Positions 1 to 8,318 of a stretch of DNA of 15,469 bases are shown one piece after another. How positions within the stretch are numbered: the stretch's first letter is position 1; each line of letters starts with the position of its first letter. The position numbers and the translations under genes are program-made. Source of the stretch: Micavibrio_B sp048498395 (GTDB taxonomy: Bacteria; Pseudomonadota; Alphaproteobacteria; Micavibrionales; Micavibrionaceae). The DNA lies in NCBI GenBank assembly GCA_048498395.1, contig JBEHYB010000063.1, positions 1 to 15,469 of the forward strand, given 5' to 3'. Below the pieces are notes generated by a model. The model saw only the letters and a list, made by a program, of their open reading frames with translations, did not search any database and was not told the origin of the DNA.

Positions 1-1895
1 ATTTTATAAGAATGCCACGGCACGACCCTGTCATCTCCATGCGCCGTCATAATCAGACACGGCGGATATATCGCTCCGGCTTTGACAGTATGCAGCGGTG
101 AATATTTCATCGACACGTCGAAATCGTCCGCCTTGGTCTGCGGATCGCCGTAATCGGAAATCCAGTACCTGCCGCGCGTCGGCACCATGAAGCGCAGCAT
201 GTCGGTGACCGGCACCGCCGAGAAAACCGAGCCGAATAACTCGGGGCGCTGGATCATCGATGTCAGCGTCAATAATCCGCCATTGCTGCCGCCGTAACTC
301 ATCAGCCGTTCGGATGACGTATATTTTTTCTCGATCAGATGTTCGGCACAGGCCACATAATCATCGAACACATTCTGCTTGTTGTGAAGCTTGCCCTGAT
401 TGCACCATTCATCGCCGAATTCTCCGCCACCACGTAAATTCGTCTCTACAAAAATACCACCTGCATTGACCCATGCCCATTTCGTAAAGTTGAATTCCGG
501 TAAAATGGAAATATTAAAACCGCCATATCCGTAAAGACACAGCGCGGCGGAGCCATCCAAAAGCACGTCCGCGCGTCTTATCACCGTCATCGGCACTTGC
601 GTGCCGTCTTTCGATGTCGCGGACAATCGCTCAACGATGCAGCCATCAAGATTGACGGCACACTTGCTCTTACGGTGCAGATGCACTTCTCCAGTATCTG
701 TATCCAGACGATAGGATGTGCCCGGTGCCAGATAATTTCTAACCGAGAAATAAATATCGGATTGATCTTCTTTCACATCACCATAGCTGATGATCGACCT
801 CTCAGGAACATCCAGATCTTTTATTTTTTTGCCCTGCAGATCCAGTATCTCAACCCGGCTTGCACAATCTGACAGGTAGGACATATATAATTTCCCGCGA
901 TGAACGAACGCAGACGAAACAAGATCTTCATCATGCTCGGGCACGATCGTTTCCCAGTTTTGCGGGTCGGGATTATTGATATCGAATTTTACAATTCTTT
1001 TTCTATCCGCACCGAATGACGTGCTGGCATAGATCGTATCGCCAATCTCACCTATGACCGAAATATGGGCGACGCTGTGTTTGAATATCTCCCGCGGCGG
1101 CGTTGCGCCATCAAGGTCAAAAACCCACAGACCGTTATTCTTATTGGTTCCAATGGCAGTTTTAATCCAGCCGCGACCAACGGTATCAGCCTCAAAAGGA
1201 TAAGTCTGAGCGGAATCTTCTTCGGGCAGGAAAATCGTTTTATCATTTTCCGATGACGTACCCAGTGCATGATATTTGATCACGCCTCTCTTGGTACCGT
1301 CTTCCATCATGGTCTGGTAGAAAAAGCCTTCAGAGTCTTTCCAGATAAAATTGGGCCAACGCGTATTCTCAATTTTATCTTCAAGCGTTTCTCCTGTCCG
1401 CAAGTCGATAATATTGACCGTCGATACATCGGTACCGCCATCGGATTTTGCGAAAGCCAGTAATGTCGCGTCTTTATTGATTGCATAGTTTTGCAGTGAA
1501 GACGTGCCTTTTTCGGACCATTCGTTTGGATTGAGAACTATCTGCGACGGGCCCAGCGGCGTATCACGTCTCGCCAGAACGGCTTGCTGCATCTCGCCAT
1601 CATTATAAGAAACGAACCAGTGATCGCCGTATCGCGTCGGCAGGCTCTCAGTTTCATAAGAGAGAACGGATTCAATTTTCTTCGCGACAGTCTCGCGTAC
1701 ATCGCTTTGATTGAGGAATTTTTGCGCGCGAGCATCCTGTGCCGTCGCCCAGTCCCTGACGGCAGGATCTTCGAGATTTTCCATCCAGCGGTAAGGATCG
1801 TAAACGATGGTCCCATGGAAATCGTCATGATCTGAAGATTTTCTGGCGACCGGAAATTGATCGGAATTCATGAAATCGTCTCTTATCTTACTCAT
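1..1895 (-). CDS. Prolyl oligopeptidase (peptidase family S9A), 3' end cut by the window edge
   Basis: Serine peptidase that cleaves after proline in short peptides; the family is usually cytoplasmic, and no signal peptide is visible here. One uninterrupted frame of 631 codons runs off the left edge. The N-terminal part carries the family's 'DPYRWMENLEDP' entry motif (about residues 33-44), followed by a long stretch consistent with the beta-propeller that gates the active site. The C-terminal alpha/beta-hydrolase domain shows the nucleophile motif YGGSNGG with Ser537, and the HGDDRVVP motif with the catalytic Asp at 621 and substrate-binding Arg623. The Ser-Asp spacing (84) is close to that of the mammalian enzyme (87). 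The catalytic His and roughly the last 50-70 residues lie outside the window. The start at 1895 is preceded by AGGTGG at suitable spacing; an internal ATG at 1871 has no comparable site. The family call is firm; natural substrates are unknown. Confidence 0.93.
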   Translation of the reverse strand, partial: MSKIRDDFMNSDQFPVARKSSDHDDFHGTIVYDPYRWMENLEDPAVRDWATAQDARAQKFLNQSDVRETVAKKIESVLSYETESLPTRYGDHWFVSYNDGEMQQAVLARRDTPLGPSQIVLNPNEWSEKGTSSLQNYAINKDATLLAFAKSDGGTDVSTVNIIDLRTGETLEDKIENTRWPNFIWKDSEGFFYQTMMEDGTKRGVIKYHALGTSSENDKTIFLPEEDSAQTYPFEADTVGRGWIKTAIGTNKNNGLWVFDLDGATPPREIFKHSVAHISVIGEIGDTIYASTSFGADRKRIVKFDINNPDPQNWETIVPEHDEDLVSSAFVHRGKLYMSYLSDCASRVEILDLQGKKIKDLDVPERSIISYGDVKEDQSDIYFSVRNYLAPGTSYRLDTDTGEVHLHRKSKCAVNLDGCIVERLSATSKDGTQVPMTVIRRADVLLDGSAALCLYGYGGFNISILPEFNFTKWAWVNAGGIFVETNLRGGGEFGDEWCNQGKLHNKQNVFDDYVACAEHLIEKKYTSSERLMSYGGSNGGLLTLTSMIQRPELFGSVFSAVPVTDMLRFMVPTRGRYWISDYGDPQTKADDFDVSMKYSPLHTVKAGAIYPPCLIMTAHGDDRVVPWHSYK

Positions 1896-1911
1896 TGAAA
1901 CCACCTAACTC

Positions 1912-1957
1912 ATTATAGATTTTCATAATTTCTAATGAGAGGCCTCCGACTAGGCAA
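1912..1957 (-). promoter_or_regulatory. Putative promoter of the prolyl oligopeptidase gene
   Basis: On the minus strand TTGCCT (1957-1952) lies 17 bases from TAGAAA (1934-1929), each matching the sigma-70 consensus at four of six positions. A perfect TATAAT (1917-1912) lies further downstream but lacks a good -35. Either would give a short leader before the start at 1895. Prediction by eye only. Confidence 0.3.
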
Positions 1958-1985
1958 GAAAAAATATTATATTAGATTGTACTTA

Positions 1986-2486
1986 TTAATGGCAATTGGT
2001 CATACCGATGCTGTTGGTATAGCAACTGACATGCTCGTCGCCGATCGTGCCCGACACCCCGCCAAGGCTGTTCTGATGCAGGCGGACCCGCTCATCGCCG
2101 ACCGTTCCCGATATATTTCCGAGCGTATCGGTATAGGTTCTGACCCGGTCATTCCCTATTTTCCCCATCGTGACCCCGATATTATTCGTATAGGTGCGAA
2201 CATGCTCCCCATTCGCGAACCCCGTTGTCATGCCGGATGAATCTGTCTCGAGTCTCATGACACCTTCAAGTGTGCGTGTCACTTCCTCATGCTTTTTATA
2301 ATCGTCGCGGACATTATCCTGTACCGAATTATCCGCCGGCGCAGAATCTTTCACATCTTTATGATGGGAAAAAATGGAAGGCAGCGGATCGTCTTCTTCA
2401 GGGCAATTGCCGTAGACATCGCAGGCGGCATGCGCCTGCGCACAGAGCAAAAACACGGAACTGAAAACCAGAATATATTTGACCAT
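1986..2486 (-). CDS. Small secreted protein with 19-residue tandem repeats and paired cysteines (hypothetical)
   Basis: 166 residues, function not recognised. Residues 1-20 form a Sec signal peptide: Lys3, a hydrophobic core, and a likely cleavage after AQAHA, so the mature protein would start AlaCys and sit in the periplasm or outside. Residues 21-77 are acidic and polar with no visible fold. From residue 78 there are four full 19-residue repeats (78-96, 97-115, 116-134, 135-153) and a 13-residue partial one (154-166). The consensus is roughly R-x-Y-T-[ND]-[ST]-[IL]-G-x-x-[ST]-G-x-[IV]-G-[ND]-[ED]-[RH]-V. The mature protein has four Cys: a pair at 22 and 28, and a pair at 155 and 165 in the last repeat, suggesting disulfides that close both ends of a repetitive beta structure. 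From memory, short secreted proteobacterial proteins with 'YTDSLGN'-type repeats exist, but I cannot name a family. The start at 2486 has an AAGGGGG ribosome site. A lipobox is not convincing. Confidence 0.8.
   Translation of the reverse strand: MVKYILVFSSVFLLCAQAHAACDVYGNCPEEDDPLPSIFSHHKDVKDSAPADNSVQDNVRDDYKKHEEVTRTLEGVMRLETDSSGMTTGFANGEHVRTYTNNIGVTMGKIGNDRVRTYTDTLGNISGTVGDERVRLHQNSLGGVSGTIGDEHVSCYTNSIGMTNCH
1989..2255 (-). repeat. Degenerate 57-base tandem repeat inside the secreted-protein gene
   Basis: Four consecutive 57-base units plus a 39-base partial unit, in frame, encode the 19-residue repeats at residues 78-166. The DNA is much more diverged than the protein pattern (G in the IG/LG position, the V at each unit end and the GND/GDE turn are kept), so the array appears old and held by selection on the protein rather than newly expanded. 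Confidence 0.75.
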
Positions 2487-2505
2487 GAATATCCCCCTTC
2501 ATATC

Positions 2506-2537
2506 AAAAGACCTGAGATAGAAATCTATCCCAGGTC
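2506..2537 (-). terminator. Intrinsic terminator of the 185-residue protein gene
   Basis: The minus-strand transcript can fold a 12-base-pair stem (2537-2526 with 2521-2510, one G-U pair, loop of four) followed by four U (2509-2506). It lies 26 bases past the stop of the gene ending at 2564 and upstream of the next gene's ribosome site, so the two genes are probably separate units. Confidence 0.75.
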
Positions 2538-2563
2538 CTTTATAATCGCAATTATCTATTCAT

Positions 2564-3121
2564 TTAAGTAAAAGAGAGCACACGGCGACCGGGTTTCGGC
2601 GCTTCGCGTGGAACGACTGCATTCTGGACTGCGGCGAGCTCATCGGGGGACAGGAAAACTTTCAGTTTTTCCAGGAAAAAATCTTTTGCCTCCGACAGGG
2701 TGATATGTCTTTTTGAACCATGGCCACCAGCACCCATGAATACTTCGACAAGAGGCTGCTCATTCCATGAATCGTTTTCAGGTAAACGGTCGGATCTCGA
2801 CAGAACTTTCATAATACAAATAAATTGTCTTTCATCACCTTCCGCAAGGCCCGGCTTGGTTTCGTCTTCCGGAATTTCTACCATGAGCTCTACCGTATCT
2901 TCATAATTGACAACATCCGGCTCGAAAGTGCCCTGTATGCATTTCGAACGAAGACTGATCCCATATTGGCCGCAGATATGTTTTTTCGCCGCTTGAAGAT
3001 AATCATAGGCCGTATCCATGAATGCCCTGAATTCGCCGTCGTAGAATTCCTTGCGCAGATTGGCATCGCGGTTTTGAGGATCGAATTCGAGGGCTTGGGT
3101 AATGGCTTGCTTCAATGACAT
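2564..3121 (-). CDS. Hypothetical protein, 185 residues
   Basis: Function not recognised. No signal peptide or membrane segment is visible, so it is probably cytoplasmic. The N-terminal third looks helical (it starts MSLKQAITQALEFDP); the middle has alternating hydrophobic stretches suggesting beta strands (VELMVEIPED, FICIMKVLS, PLVEVFMG); then comes GAGGHGSKRHI, an acidic helix and a basic tail (KPGRRVLSFT). Two Cys occur close together in the first half (HICGQ, SKCIQ). An ATG four codons upstream (3133) keeps the frame open, but the start at 3121 is preferred: GGAGAG at 3126-3131 sits correctly before it and would be coding if the upstream ATG were used, while 3133 has no ribosome site. 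The gene is flanked by a terminator on each side, so it appears to be transcribed alone. Its neighbours give no clue to its role. Confidence 0.8.
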   Translation of the reverse strand: MSLKQAITQALEFDPQNRDANLRKEFYDGEFRAFMDTAYDYLQAAKKHICGQYGISLRSKCIQGTFEPDVVNYEDTVELMVEIPEDETKPGLAEGDERQFICIMKVLSRSDRLPENDSWNEQPLVEVFMGAGGHGSKRHITLSEAKDFFLEKLKVFLSPDELAAVQNAVVPREAPKPGRRVLSFT

Positions 3122-3125
3122 TTTA

Positions 3126-3131
3126 CTCTCC
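3126..3131 (-). promoter_or_regulatory. Ribosome binding site deciding the start at 3121
   Basis: On the minus strand GGAGAG is followed by TAAA and then ATG (3121). The competing ATG at 3133 overlaps this site and has no Shine-Dalgarno sequence of its own, so the shorter protein is the better call. Confidence 0.7.
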
Positions 3132-3177
3132 ATAATATGTAATCACATATATTTTATGAAAAAATACCTGTCAAACA

Positions 3178-3203
3178 TAAAAAAACCCGGCCATAAGCCG
3201 GGT
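3178..3203 (-). terminator. Intrinsic terminator after the YqeY gene
   Basis: In the minus-strand transcript ACCCGGC (3203-3197) pairs perfectly with GCCGGGU (3191-3185) around a five-base loop, followed by a run of U (complement of the A run 3178-3184). It lies 25 bases after the stop of the gene at 3229-3693 and before the next minus-strand gene. Confidence 0.88.
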
Positions 3204-3228
3204 CTTAAGAGCTTAATGAATTGAGGCC

Positions 3229-3693
3229 TTAACCGCCCAGCTTGGCCTTGATCACGCCACCGGCCTTGCCCATATCGAGCTGACCCGCATAGTTGGCTTT
3301 GAGTTCTCCCATGATCTTGCCCATATCCTTGACGGAGGTCGCGCCGACTTTTGCGATGATATCCGCGACGACTTTTTCGATCTCGGCATCCGAAAGCTGT
3401 TTTGGAAGGAATTTCTCTATCACGCTGATTTCATTATTTTCTTTTTCAGCCAGTTCAGGGCGGTTGCCTTCAATATATACTTTCGCCGATTCCTGACGCT
3501 GCTTGATCATCCCCTGCAGCATCGAGAGAATCTGGCTGTCGCCGATACCGTCCTGATTGCCCTTGACCCGGTCCTCGATATCAAGATCCTTCATCTTGGA
3601 CAGGATCAGGCGGGTTGTGGATAAAGTCAGCTCATCTTTCGCCTTCATGGCGGTTTTCATGGCTTCGGTAATTTCTGTGCGCTTATTGGTCAT
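3229..3693 (-). CDS. yqeY: GatB/YqeY domain-containing protein
   Basis: 154 residues, close to the usual length (about 150) of stand-alone YqeY proteins. These share a fold with the tail of the GatB subunit of tRNA-dependent amidotransferase and are thought to act in tRNA-linked amidotransfer; the exact role is not established. Recognisable family motifs are KQRQESA (64-70), the IEKFLPKQL segment (92-100) and DMGKIMGEL (123-131), in a wholly helical protein without signal peptide or membrane segments. It is divergent from carA with 84 bases between start codons, an arrangement common in alphaproteobacteria, where yqeY is often followed by dnaG and rpoD. Here a terminator and an unrelated gene follow instead, so that part of the neighbourhood is not kept. 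The start has a weak AAGAAAG ribosome site. Confidence 0.9.
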   Translation of the reverse strand: MTNKRTEITEAMKTAMKAKDELTLSTTRLILSKMKDLDIEDRVKGNQDGIGDSQILSMLQGMIKQRQESAKVYIEGNRPELAEKENNEISVIEKFLPKQLSDAEIEKVVADIIAKVGATSVKDMGKIMGELKANYAGQLDMGKAGGVIKAKLGG

Positions 3694-3707
3694 GGTAAAC
3701 TTTCTTG

Positions 3708-3736
3708 TTGTACTCCTATGGCATAACCGTTATTAA
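3708..3736 (+). promoter_or_regulatory. Putative carA promoter
   Basis: TTGTAC (3708-3713) and TATTAA (3731-3736) are separated by 17 bases in the yqeY-carA divergent region and would give a leader of about 35 bases. The -35 match is modest (three of six), so this is a weak prediction. No PyrR-, ArgR- or attenuator-like structure was recognised before carA. Confidence 0.3.
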
Positions 3737-3777
3737 AATCGCTTTCTAGTGCCTAATAACAAAAGAGACGCTAGAAC

Positions 3778-4971
3778 ATGTCAGCCAGCCCAAATCCTTC
3801 TATCCCCAAACAGCCAAAAGACGCAACCGGAGTCATTGTTTTTAATGACGGAACCGTCCTGTGGGGCCGTGGTTTCGGGGCTGAAACCTCCCGCGTCGGC
3901 GAAATATGCTTTAATACCTCGATGACCGGGTACCAGGAAATCCTGACCGACCCGTCCTATGCCGGGCAGATCATCACTTTCACTTTCCCGCATATCGGAA
4001 ATACCGGCACCAATCCGGAAGATATCGAAACCGTCAATCCGGCGGCCTGCGGCCTGATTGTGCGCGAAGACATCACCAACCCGTCGAACTGGCGCACCAG
4101 CAAACATCTCGACCAGTGGCTGAAGAGTTACGACCTGCCGGGCATTTCCGGTATCGACACGCGTGCCCTCACCCGCCGCATCCGCGACGGCGGCGCGCCG
4201 AATGGCGTGATCGCTTACGCACCGGACGGCAAATTCGATATCGAAGATTTACTGAAACAGGCGCAGGCCTGGCCGGGTCTTGACGGTCTCGATCTCGCCA
4301 AGGGCGTTTCCTGCACCCAGACCTATTCATGGGATGAAACATTGTGGGATTTAAAAGAAGGCTACGGCAAACAGGCAAATCCTGAATTCCATGTAGTTGC
4401 CGTTGATTACGGCGCGAAACGCAATATCCTGCGCTGCCTCGCGGCATCGGGCTGTAAAGTCACCGTCGTCCCGGCTACCTCAAGCGTTGAAGATATCATG
4501 GCGCACAAACCCGACGGCGTGTTTCTCTCGAACGGCCCGGGCGATCCGGCGGCAACCGGTAAATACGCGGTGCCAGTCATCCGCGACCTTCTCGCCAAGA
4601 ACATGCCGATCTTCGGCATCTGCCTCGGCCACCAGATGCTCGCGCTCGCGCTCGGCGGCGCGACCCGCAAGATGCATCTCGGCCATCGCGGCGCCAACCA
4701 GCCGGTCAAAGACATTCATACCGGCAAGGTTGAAATCACATCGCAAAACCACGGCTTCGAAGTCCTGCCCGATACGCTGCCAAAAAATGTCGAAGTCACG
4801 CATGTCTCGCTCTTCGATGGCTCGAATGAAGGTCTGCGCGTCACCGACAAACCGGCCTTCTCAGTCCAATACCACCCCGAAGCTTCCCCGGGCCCGCAAG
4901 ACAGCCACTACCTCTTCGGCAGATTTGTCGAGATGATCAAAGAGTCCAAAAACAAGAAAGTCGCCGCTTAA
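3778..4971 (+). CDS. carA: Carbamoyl-phosphate synthase small (glutaminase) chain
   Basis: Hydrolyses glutamine and passes ammonia through a tunnel to the large chain, for carbamoyl phosphate used in arginine and pyrimidine synthesis; cytoplasmic. 397 residues, near the family norm (about 380-400). The N-terminal CPSase domain (about 15-150) has the conserved GEICFNTSMTGYQEILTDPSYAGQ segment (41-64) and GISGIDTRALTR. The class I glutamine amidotransferase domain (about 205-390) shows VVAVDYGAKRNILR, the SNGPGDP loop, the nucleophile elbow FGICLGHQ with Cys282, and the YHPEASPGP motif with His366 and Glu368, so the catalytic triad is complete. The stop codon TAA overlaps the carB ATG by one base, so the two chains are co-transcribed and probably translationally coupled. 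The ribosome site (AAAGAGA, about ten bases upstream) is weak. Confidence 0.98.
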   Translation: MSASPNPSIPKQPKDATGVIVFNDGTVLWGRGFGAETSRVGEICFNTSMTGYQEILTDPSYAGQIITFTFPHIGNTGTNPEDIETVNPAACGLIVREDITNPSNWRTSKHLDQWLKSYDLPGISGIDTRALTRRIRDGGAPNGVIAYAPDGKFDIEDLLKQAQAWPGLDGLDLAKGVSCTQTYSWDETLWDLKEGYGKQANPEFHVVAVDYGAKRNILRCLAASGCKVTVVPATSSVEDIMAHKPDGVFLSNGPGDPAATGKYAVPVIRDLLAKNMPIFGICLGHQMLALALGGATRKMHLGHRGANQPVKDIHTGKVEITSQNHGFEVLPDTLPKNVEVTHVSLFDGSNEGLRVTDKPAFSVQYHPEASPGPQDSHYLFGRFVEMIKESKNKKVAA

Positions 4972-7900
4972 TGCCTAAACGCACTGATATCAAATCCATC
5001 TGCATCATCGGAGCCGGCCCTATTGTCATCGGCCAGGCCTGCGAGTTCGACTATTCCGGCACCCAGGCCTGCAAGGCGCTGAAGGAAGAAGGCTATCGCG
5101 TCGTTCTTGTGAATTCGAACCCGGCGACGATCATGACCGATCCAAATTTGGCGGACGCGACTTATATCGAACCGATCACGCCGGAAGTCGTCGCGAAAAT
5201 CCTCGAGAAAGAAAAACCTGACGCGCTACTGCCGACCATGGGCGGACAGACCGCGCTCAATACCGCGCTGGCGCTTGCCAATAACGGCACGCTGAAACGC
5301 CTGAATATCGAGCTCATCGGTGCCAATCAGGAAGCGATAGAAAAAGCCGAAGACCGCCAGAAATTCCGCGATGTCATGGACACGCTCGGTCTTGAAAGCC
5401 CGAAATCGATCGTCGTTAAAACATTGCAGGAAGCGATCGACGCGCTGCCGAAAATCGGCCTGCCGACGATCATCCGCCCGTCTTTCACCCTCGCCGGAAC
5501 CGGCGGCGGTATCGCCTATAACAAGGACGAATATGAACGCATCGTCCGCGAAGGCCTTGATGCCTCGCCTATTTCGGAAGTTCTTGTCGAGGAATCCGTC
5601 CTTGGCTGGAAAGAATATGAAATGGAAGTTGTTCGCGACAAAAACGACAATTGCATCATCATCTGCTCGATTGAAAATTTCGACCCGATGGGCGTTCATA
5701 CCGGCGACTCCATCACCGTCGCACCAGCCCTCACGCTCACCGACAAAGAATATCAGATCATGCGCAATGCCTCGATCAACGTGCTGCGCGCGATCGGCGT
5801 TGAAACCGGCGGCTCGAATGTACAGTTCGCAGTGAACCCCGCCGACGGCCGCATGGTCGTCATCGAGATGAACCCACGTGTCTCGCGCTCTTCTGCGCTC
5901 GCATCGAAAGCCACAGGCTTCCCGATCGCCAAAATCGCCGCGAAACTCGCAATCGGCTATACGCTCGATGAATTGAAAAACGATATCACCGACGGCCGGA
6001 CACCGGCTTCGTTCGAACCGTCGATCGACTATGTCGTCACGAAAATTCCGCGCTTCGCGTTTGAAAAATTCCGCGGCTCCGATAACGGCCTGACGACCGC
6101 CATGAAATCCGTGGGCGAAGTCATGGCATTCGGCCGTTCCTTTGAAGAATCCATCCAGAAAGCCCTGCGCTCTCTCGAGAAAGGCATTTCCGGCTTTGAC
6201 GATATCCATATCGGCACGGCGACGAACAATCACCCCGAGCCGCACCCGGACCAGATTCGCGCCGCGCTGTCAAAACCGACACCACAACGAATTCTCTATG
6301 TCGCGCAAGCTTTCCGCCATGGGCTGAGCGTCGAAGATGTTCACGCGATCACGAAATACGACCCGTGGTATCTCGAGCGTATTCACCACATCGTCGAGAC
6401 GGAAAAGAAAATCAAGAAAAACGGATTGCCGATCACGCCCGAAGGCTGGCTTGCGCTTAAAAAACTCGGCTTCGCCGACGCACGCCTCGCGAAACTTGTC
6501 GGCGTGACCGAAGGCGCGGTGCGCAAGGCCCGCTGGAAACACAATGTCCGTCCAGTTTACAAGCGCGTCGACTCCTGCGCGGCGGAAATCCCGTCTTCAA
6601 CGCCTTATATGTATAGCTGTTATGAAGGCGACGGCATCAACCCGGCGCATAGCGAGATCGAACCGACAGATCGCAAGAAAGTCATCATCCTCGGCGGCGG
6701 GCCGAACCGTATCGGACAAGGGATCGAGTTTGACTATTGCTGTGTTCACGCAGCCTATGCGCTGAAGGAAGCAGGCTATGAAACCATCATGGTCAACTGT
6801 AACCCTGAAACCGTTTCGACCGATTACGACACGTCAGACCGTTTGTATTTCGAACCGCTGACCGGTGAAGATGTGATCGAGCTCATCAAGGCCGAAAGCG
6901 AAAAAGGCCAGGTCATGGGCGCGATCGTCCAGCTTGGCGGACAAACGCCGCTTCTGCTGACCAAGGCGTTGATGGATGCCGGGATTCCAATTCTCGGCAC
7001 GGATCCGGACGCGCTTGATATGGCCGAAGACCGCGAACGCTTCCAGAAACTCCTGCACAAGCTTAAACTCAAACAGCCGCCGAACGCTCTCGCCCGCTCC
7101 GACAAGGAAGCGATCGAAAAAGCCAAGGAGCTCGGCTTCCCTATCGTCATCCGCCCGTCTTATGTTCTTGGCGGTCAGGGCATGGAAATCGTCCACACGA
7201 TGGAAGCGCTTGAGAAATACATCACGACCGCCGTACGCGTGTCGGGTGACAGCCCTGTCCTTCTCGACCGCTATCTCAATGACGCGATCGAGATCGATGT
7301 CGATGTCCTGTCCGACGGCAGCGATGTCTATGTCTCAGGCGTGATGGAGCATATTGAGGAAGCCGGCATTCACTCGGGCGACAGCGCCTGCGTATTGCCA
7401 CCGCATTCTCTGCCATACAAAACAGTTCAGCAGATTGAAAAACAATCCGAACAACTCGCCAAAGCCCTGAAAATAAAGGGCCTGATGAACGTCCAGTTCG
7501 CGGTCAAGAAAAACAAGGAAACAGGCGAGCAGGAAATTTATATTTTAGAGGTCAATCCGCGCGCCTCGCGCACCGTGCCTTTCGTTGCGAAAGCCACCGG
7601 TGTGCCGGTGGCAAAAATCGCGGCCCGCATCATGGCCGGCGAAAAACTCAACGTCTTCCGCGAACAGGGAATGCTGCGCGGCATGAATTCGGATCACGTC
7701 GCCGTTAAAGCTCCCGTCTTCCCGTTCAGCCGCTTCCCCGGTGTCGATCCGATCCTCGGGCCCGAGATGAAATCGACGGGCGAAGTCATGGGTATCGACA
7801 AGGTCGTCGCGCAAGCTTTCGCAAAATCGCAACTTGGTGCCGGCACAATCCTGCCGACCAGCGGTACCGTGTTCCTCTCCGTCAAGAACACGGATAAAGA

Positions 7901-8267
7901 CACGCTTGTGCCGATCGCCAAGGATCTCGCGGAGATGGGCTTCAACCTGATCGCGACCGGCGGCACCGCCGCACATCTGAAAAACGCGGGCCTTGAAGTC
8001 ACGCGTATCAACAAGGTCATGGAAGGCCAGCCGCATATCGCCGATGCTGTCATCAACGGCCAGGTCGGATTTATCATCAACACAACCAAAGGACCGCAGG
8101 CCGTCGCCGACGCGATGAGCATCCGTCGCCTCGCGCTAATGAACAAGATTCCGTACTACACCGTCCTCTCGGCGGCACGCGCGGGCGTTCAGGCGATCCG
8201 GGCGATGAAATCACAGGATATCCATGTCGCGCCACTACAGAGTTATTTTATCGATGACGCTGCTTAA
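4971..8267 (+). CDS. carB: Carbamoyl-phosphate synthase large chain
   Basis: Makes carbamoyl phosphate from bicarbonate, ammonia (from CarA) and two ATP. 1098 residues against about 1073 in E. coli. The two homologous synthetase halves are plain. The first opens with SICIIGAGPIVIGQACEFDYSG near residue 10 and carries the carboxyphosphate ATP-grasp site (RPSFTLAGTGGG, EMNPRVSRSSALASKATG). The second opens with KKVIILGGGPNRIGQGIEFD at 569 and carries the carbamate ATP-grasp site (RPSYVLGGQGMEIV, EVNPRASRTVPFVAKATG). Between them lies the oligomerisation region (about 410-560), where the extra length over E. coli probably sits. The C-terminal MGS-like allosteric domain starts near 963 and has the expected ATGGTAAHL loop and the NTTKGPQ segment, so control by ornithine, UMP or IMP is possible. 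No frameshift or missing key motif was seen. It follows carA with a one-base overlap and ends at a strong terminator. Confidence 0.98.
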   Translation: MPKRTDIKSICIIGAGPIVIGQACEFDYSGTQACKALKEEGYRVVLVNSNPATIMTDPNLADATYIEPITPEVVAKILEKEKPDALLPTMGGQTALNTALALANNGTLKRLNIELIGANQEAIEKAEDRQKFRDVMDTLGLESPKSIVVKTLQEAIDALPKIGLPTIIRPSFTLAGTGGGIAYNKDEYERIVREGLDASPISEVLVEESVLGWKEYEMEVVRDKNDNCIIICSIENFDPMGVHTGDSITVAPALTLTDKEYQIMRNASINVLRAIGVETGGSNVQFAVNPADGRMVVIEMNPRVSRSSALASKATGFPIAKIAAKLAIGYTLDELKNDITDGRTPASFEPSIDYVVTKIPRFAFEKFRGSDNGLTTAMKSVGEVMAFGRSFEESIQKALRSLEKGISGFDDIHIGTATNNHPEPHPDQIRAALSKPTPQRILYVAQAFRHGLSVEDVHAITKYDPWYLERIHHIVETEKKIKKNGLPITPEGWLALKKLGFADARLAKLVGVTEGAVRKARWKHNVRPVYKRVDSCAAEIPSSTPYMYSCYEGDGINPAHSEIEPTDRKKVIILGGGPNRIGQGIEFDYCCVHAAYALKEAGYETIMVNCNPETVSTDYDTSDRLYFEPLTGEDVIELIKAESEKGQVMGAIVQLGGQTPLLLTKALMDAGIPILGTDPDALDMAEDRERFQKLLHKLKLKQPPNALARSDKEAIEKAKELGFPIVIRPSYVLGGQGMEIVHTMEALEKYITTAVRVSGDSPVLLDRYLNDAIEIDVDVLSDGSDVYVSGVMEHIEEAGIHSGDSACVLPPHSLPYKTVQQIEKQSEQLAKALKIKGLMNVQFAVKKNKETGEQEIYILEVNPRASRTVPFVAKATGVPVAKIAARIMAGEKLNVFREQGMLRGMNSDHVAVKAPVFPFSRFPGVDPILGPEMKSTGEVMGIDKVVAQAFAKSQLGAGTILPTSGTVFLSVKNTDKDTLVPIAKDLAEMGFNLIATGGTAAHLKNAGLEVTRINKVMEGQPHIADAVINGQVGFIINTTKGPQAVADAMSIRRLALMNKIPYYTVLSAARAGVQAIRAMKSQDIHVAPLQSYFIDDAA

Positions 8268-8289
8268 AAATTGGGGAGATTCACACGAT

Positions 8290-8317
8290 AAAAAACCGGC
8301 CAGATGGCCGGTTTTTT
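8290..8317. terminator. Bidirectional terminator between carB and the convergent gene
   Basis: AAAAAACCGGCC (8290-8301) and GGCCGGTTTTTT (8306-8317) are perfect complements around an AGAT loop. Both strands give a GC-rich stem followed by a U run, so it can end carB on the plus strand and the 8319-8834 gene on the minus strand; its right edge abuts that gene's stop codon. Confidence 0.93.
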
Positions 8318-8318
8318 C

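Noticed and set aside
260..1835. Several short frames on both strands at the left end
   Set aside because: The region is explained by one continuous minus-strand prolyl oligopeptidase frame from 1895 to the window edge; the short frames are in other phases.
2420..2486. Lipoprotein signal in the repeat protein
   Set aside because: Neither FLLC nor AHAAC fits the lipobox well; ordinary cleavage after AQAHA is more convincing.
3119..3133. Start of the 185-residue protein at 3133 instead of 3121
   Set aside because: The upstream ATG lacks a ribosome site and overlaps the GGAGAG that serves the ATG at 3121.
4397..4936. Plus-strand frame of 179 codons inside carA
   Set aside because: Shadow of carA in another frame, full of Ser/Arg/Thr, with no ribosome site or motif.
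5226..6245. Long open frame (339 codons) on the minus strand
   Set aside because: It lies wholly opposite carB, which is intact and strongly conserved there. Its composition (rich in D, R, F, A) is what the complement of GC-biased codons gives.
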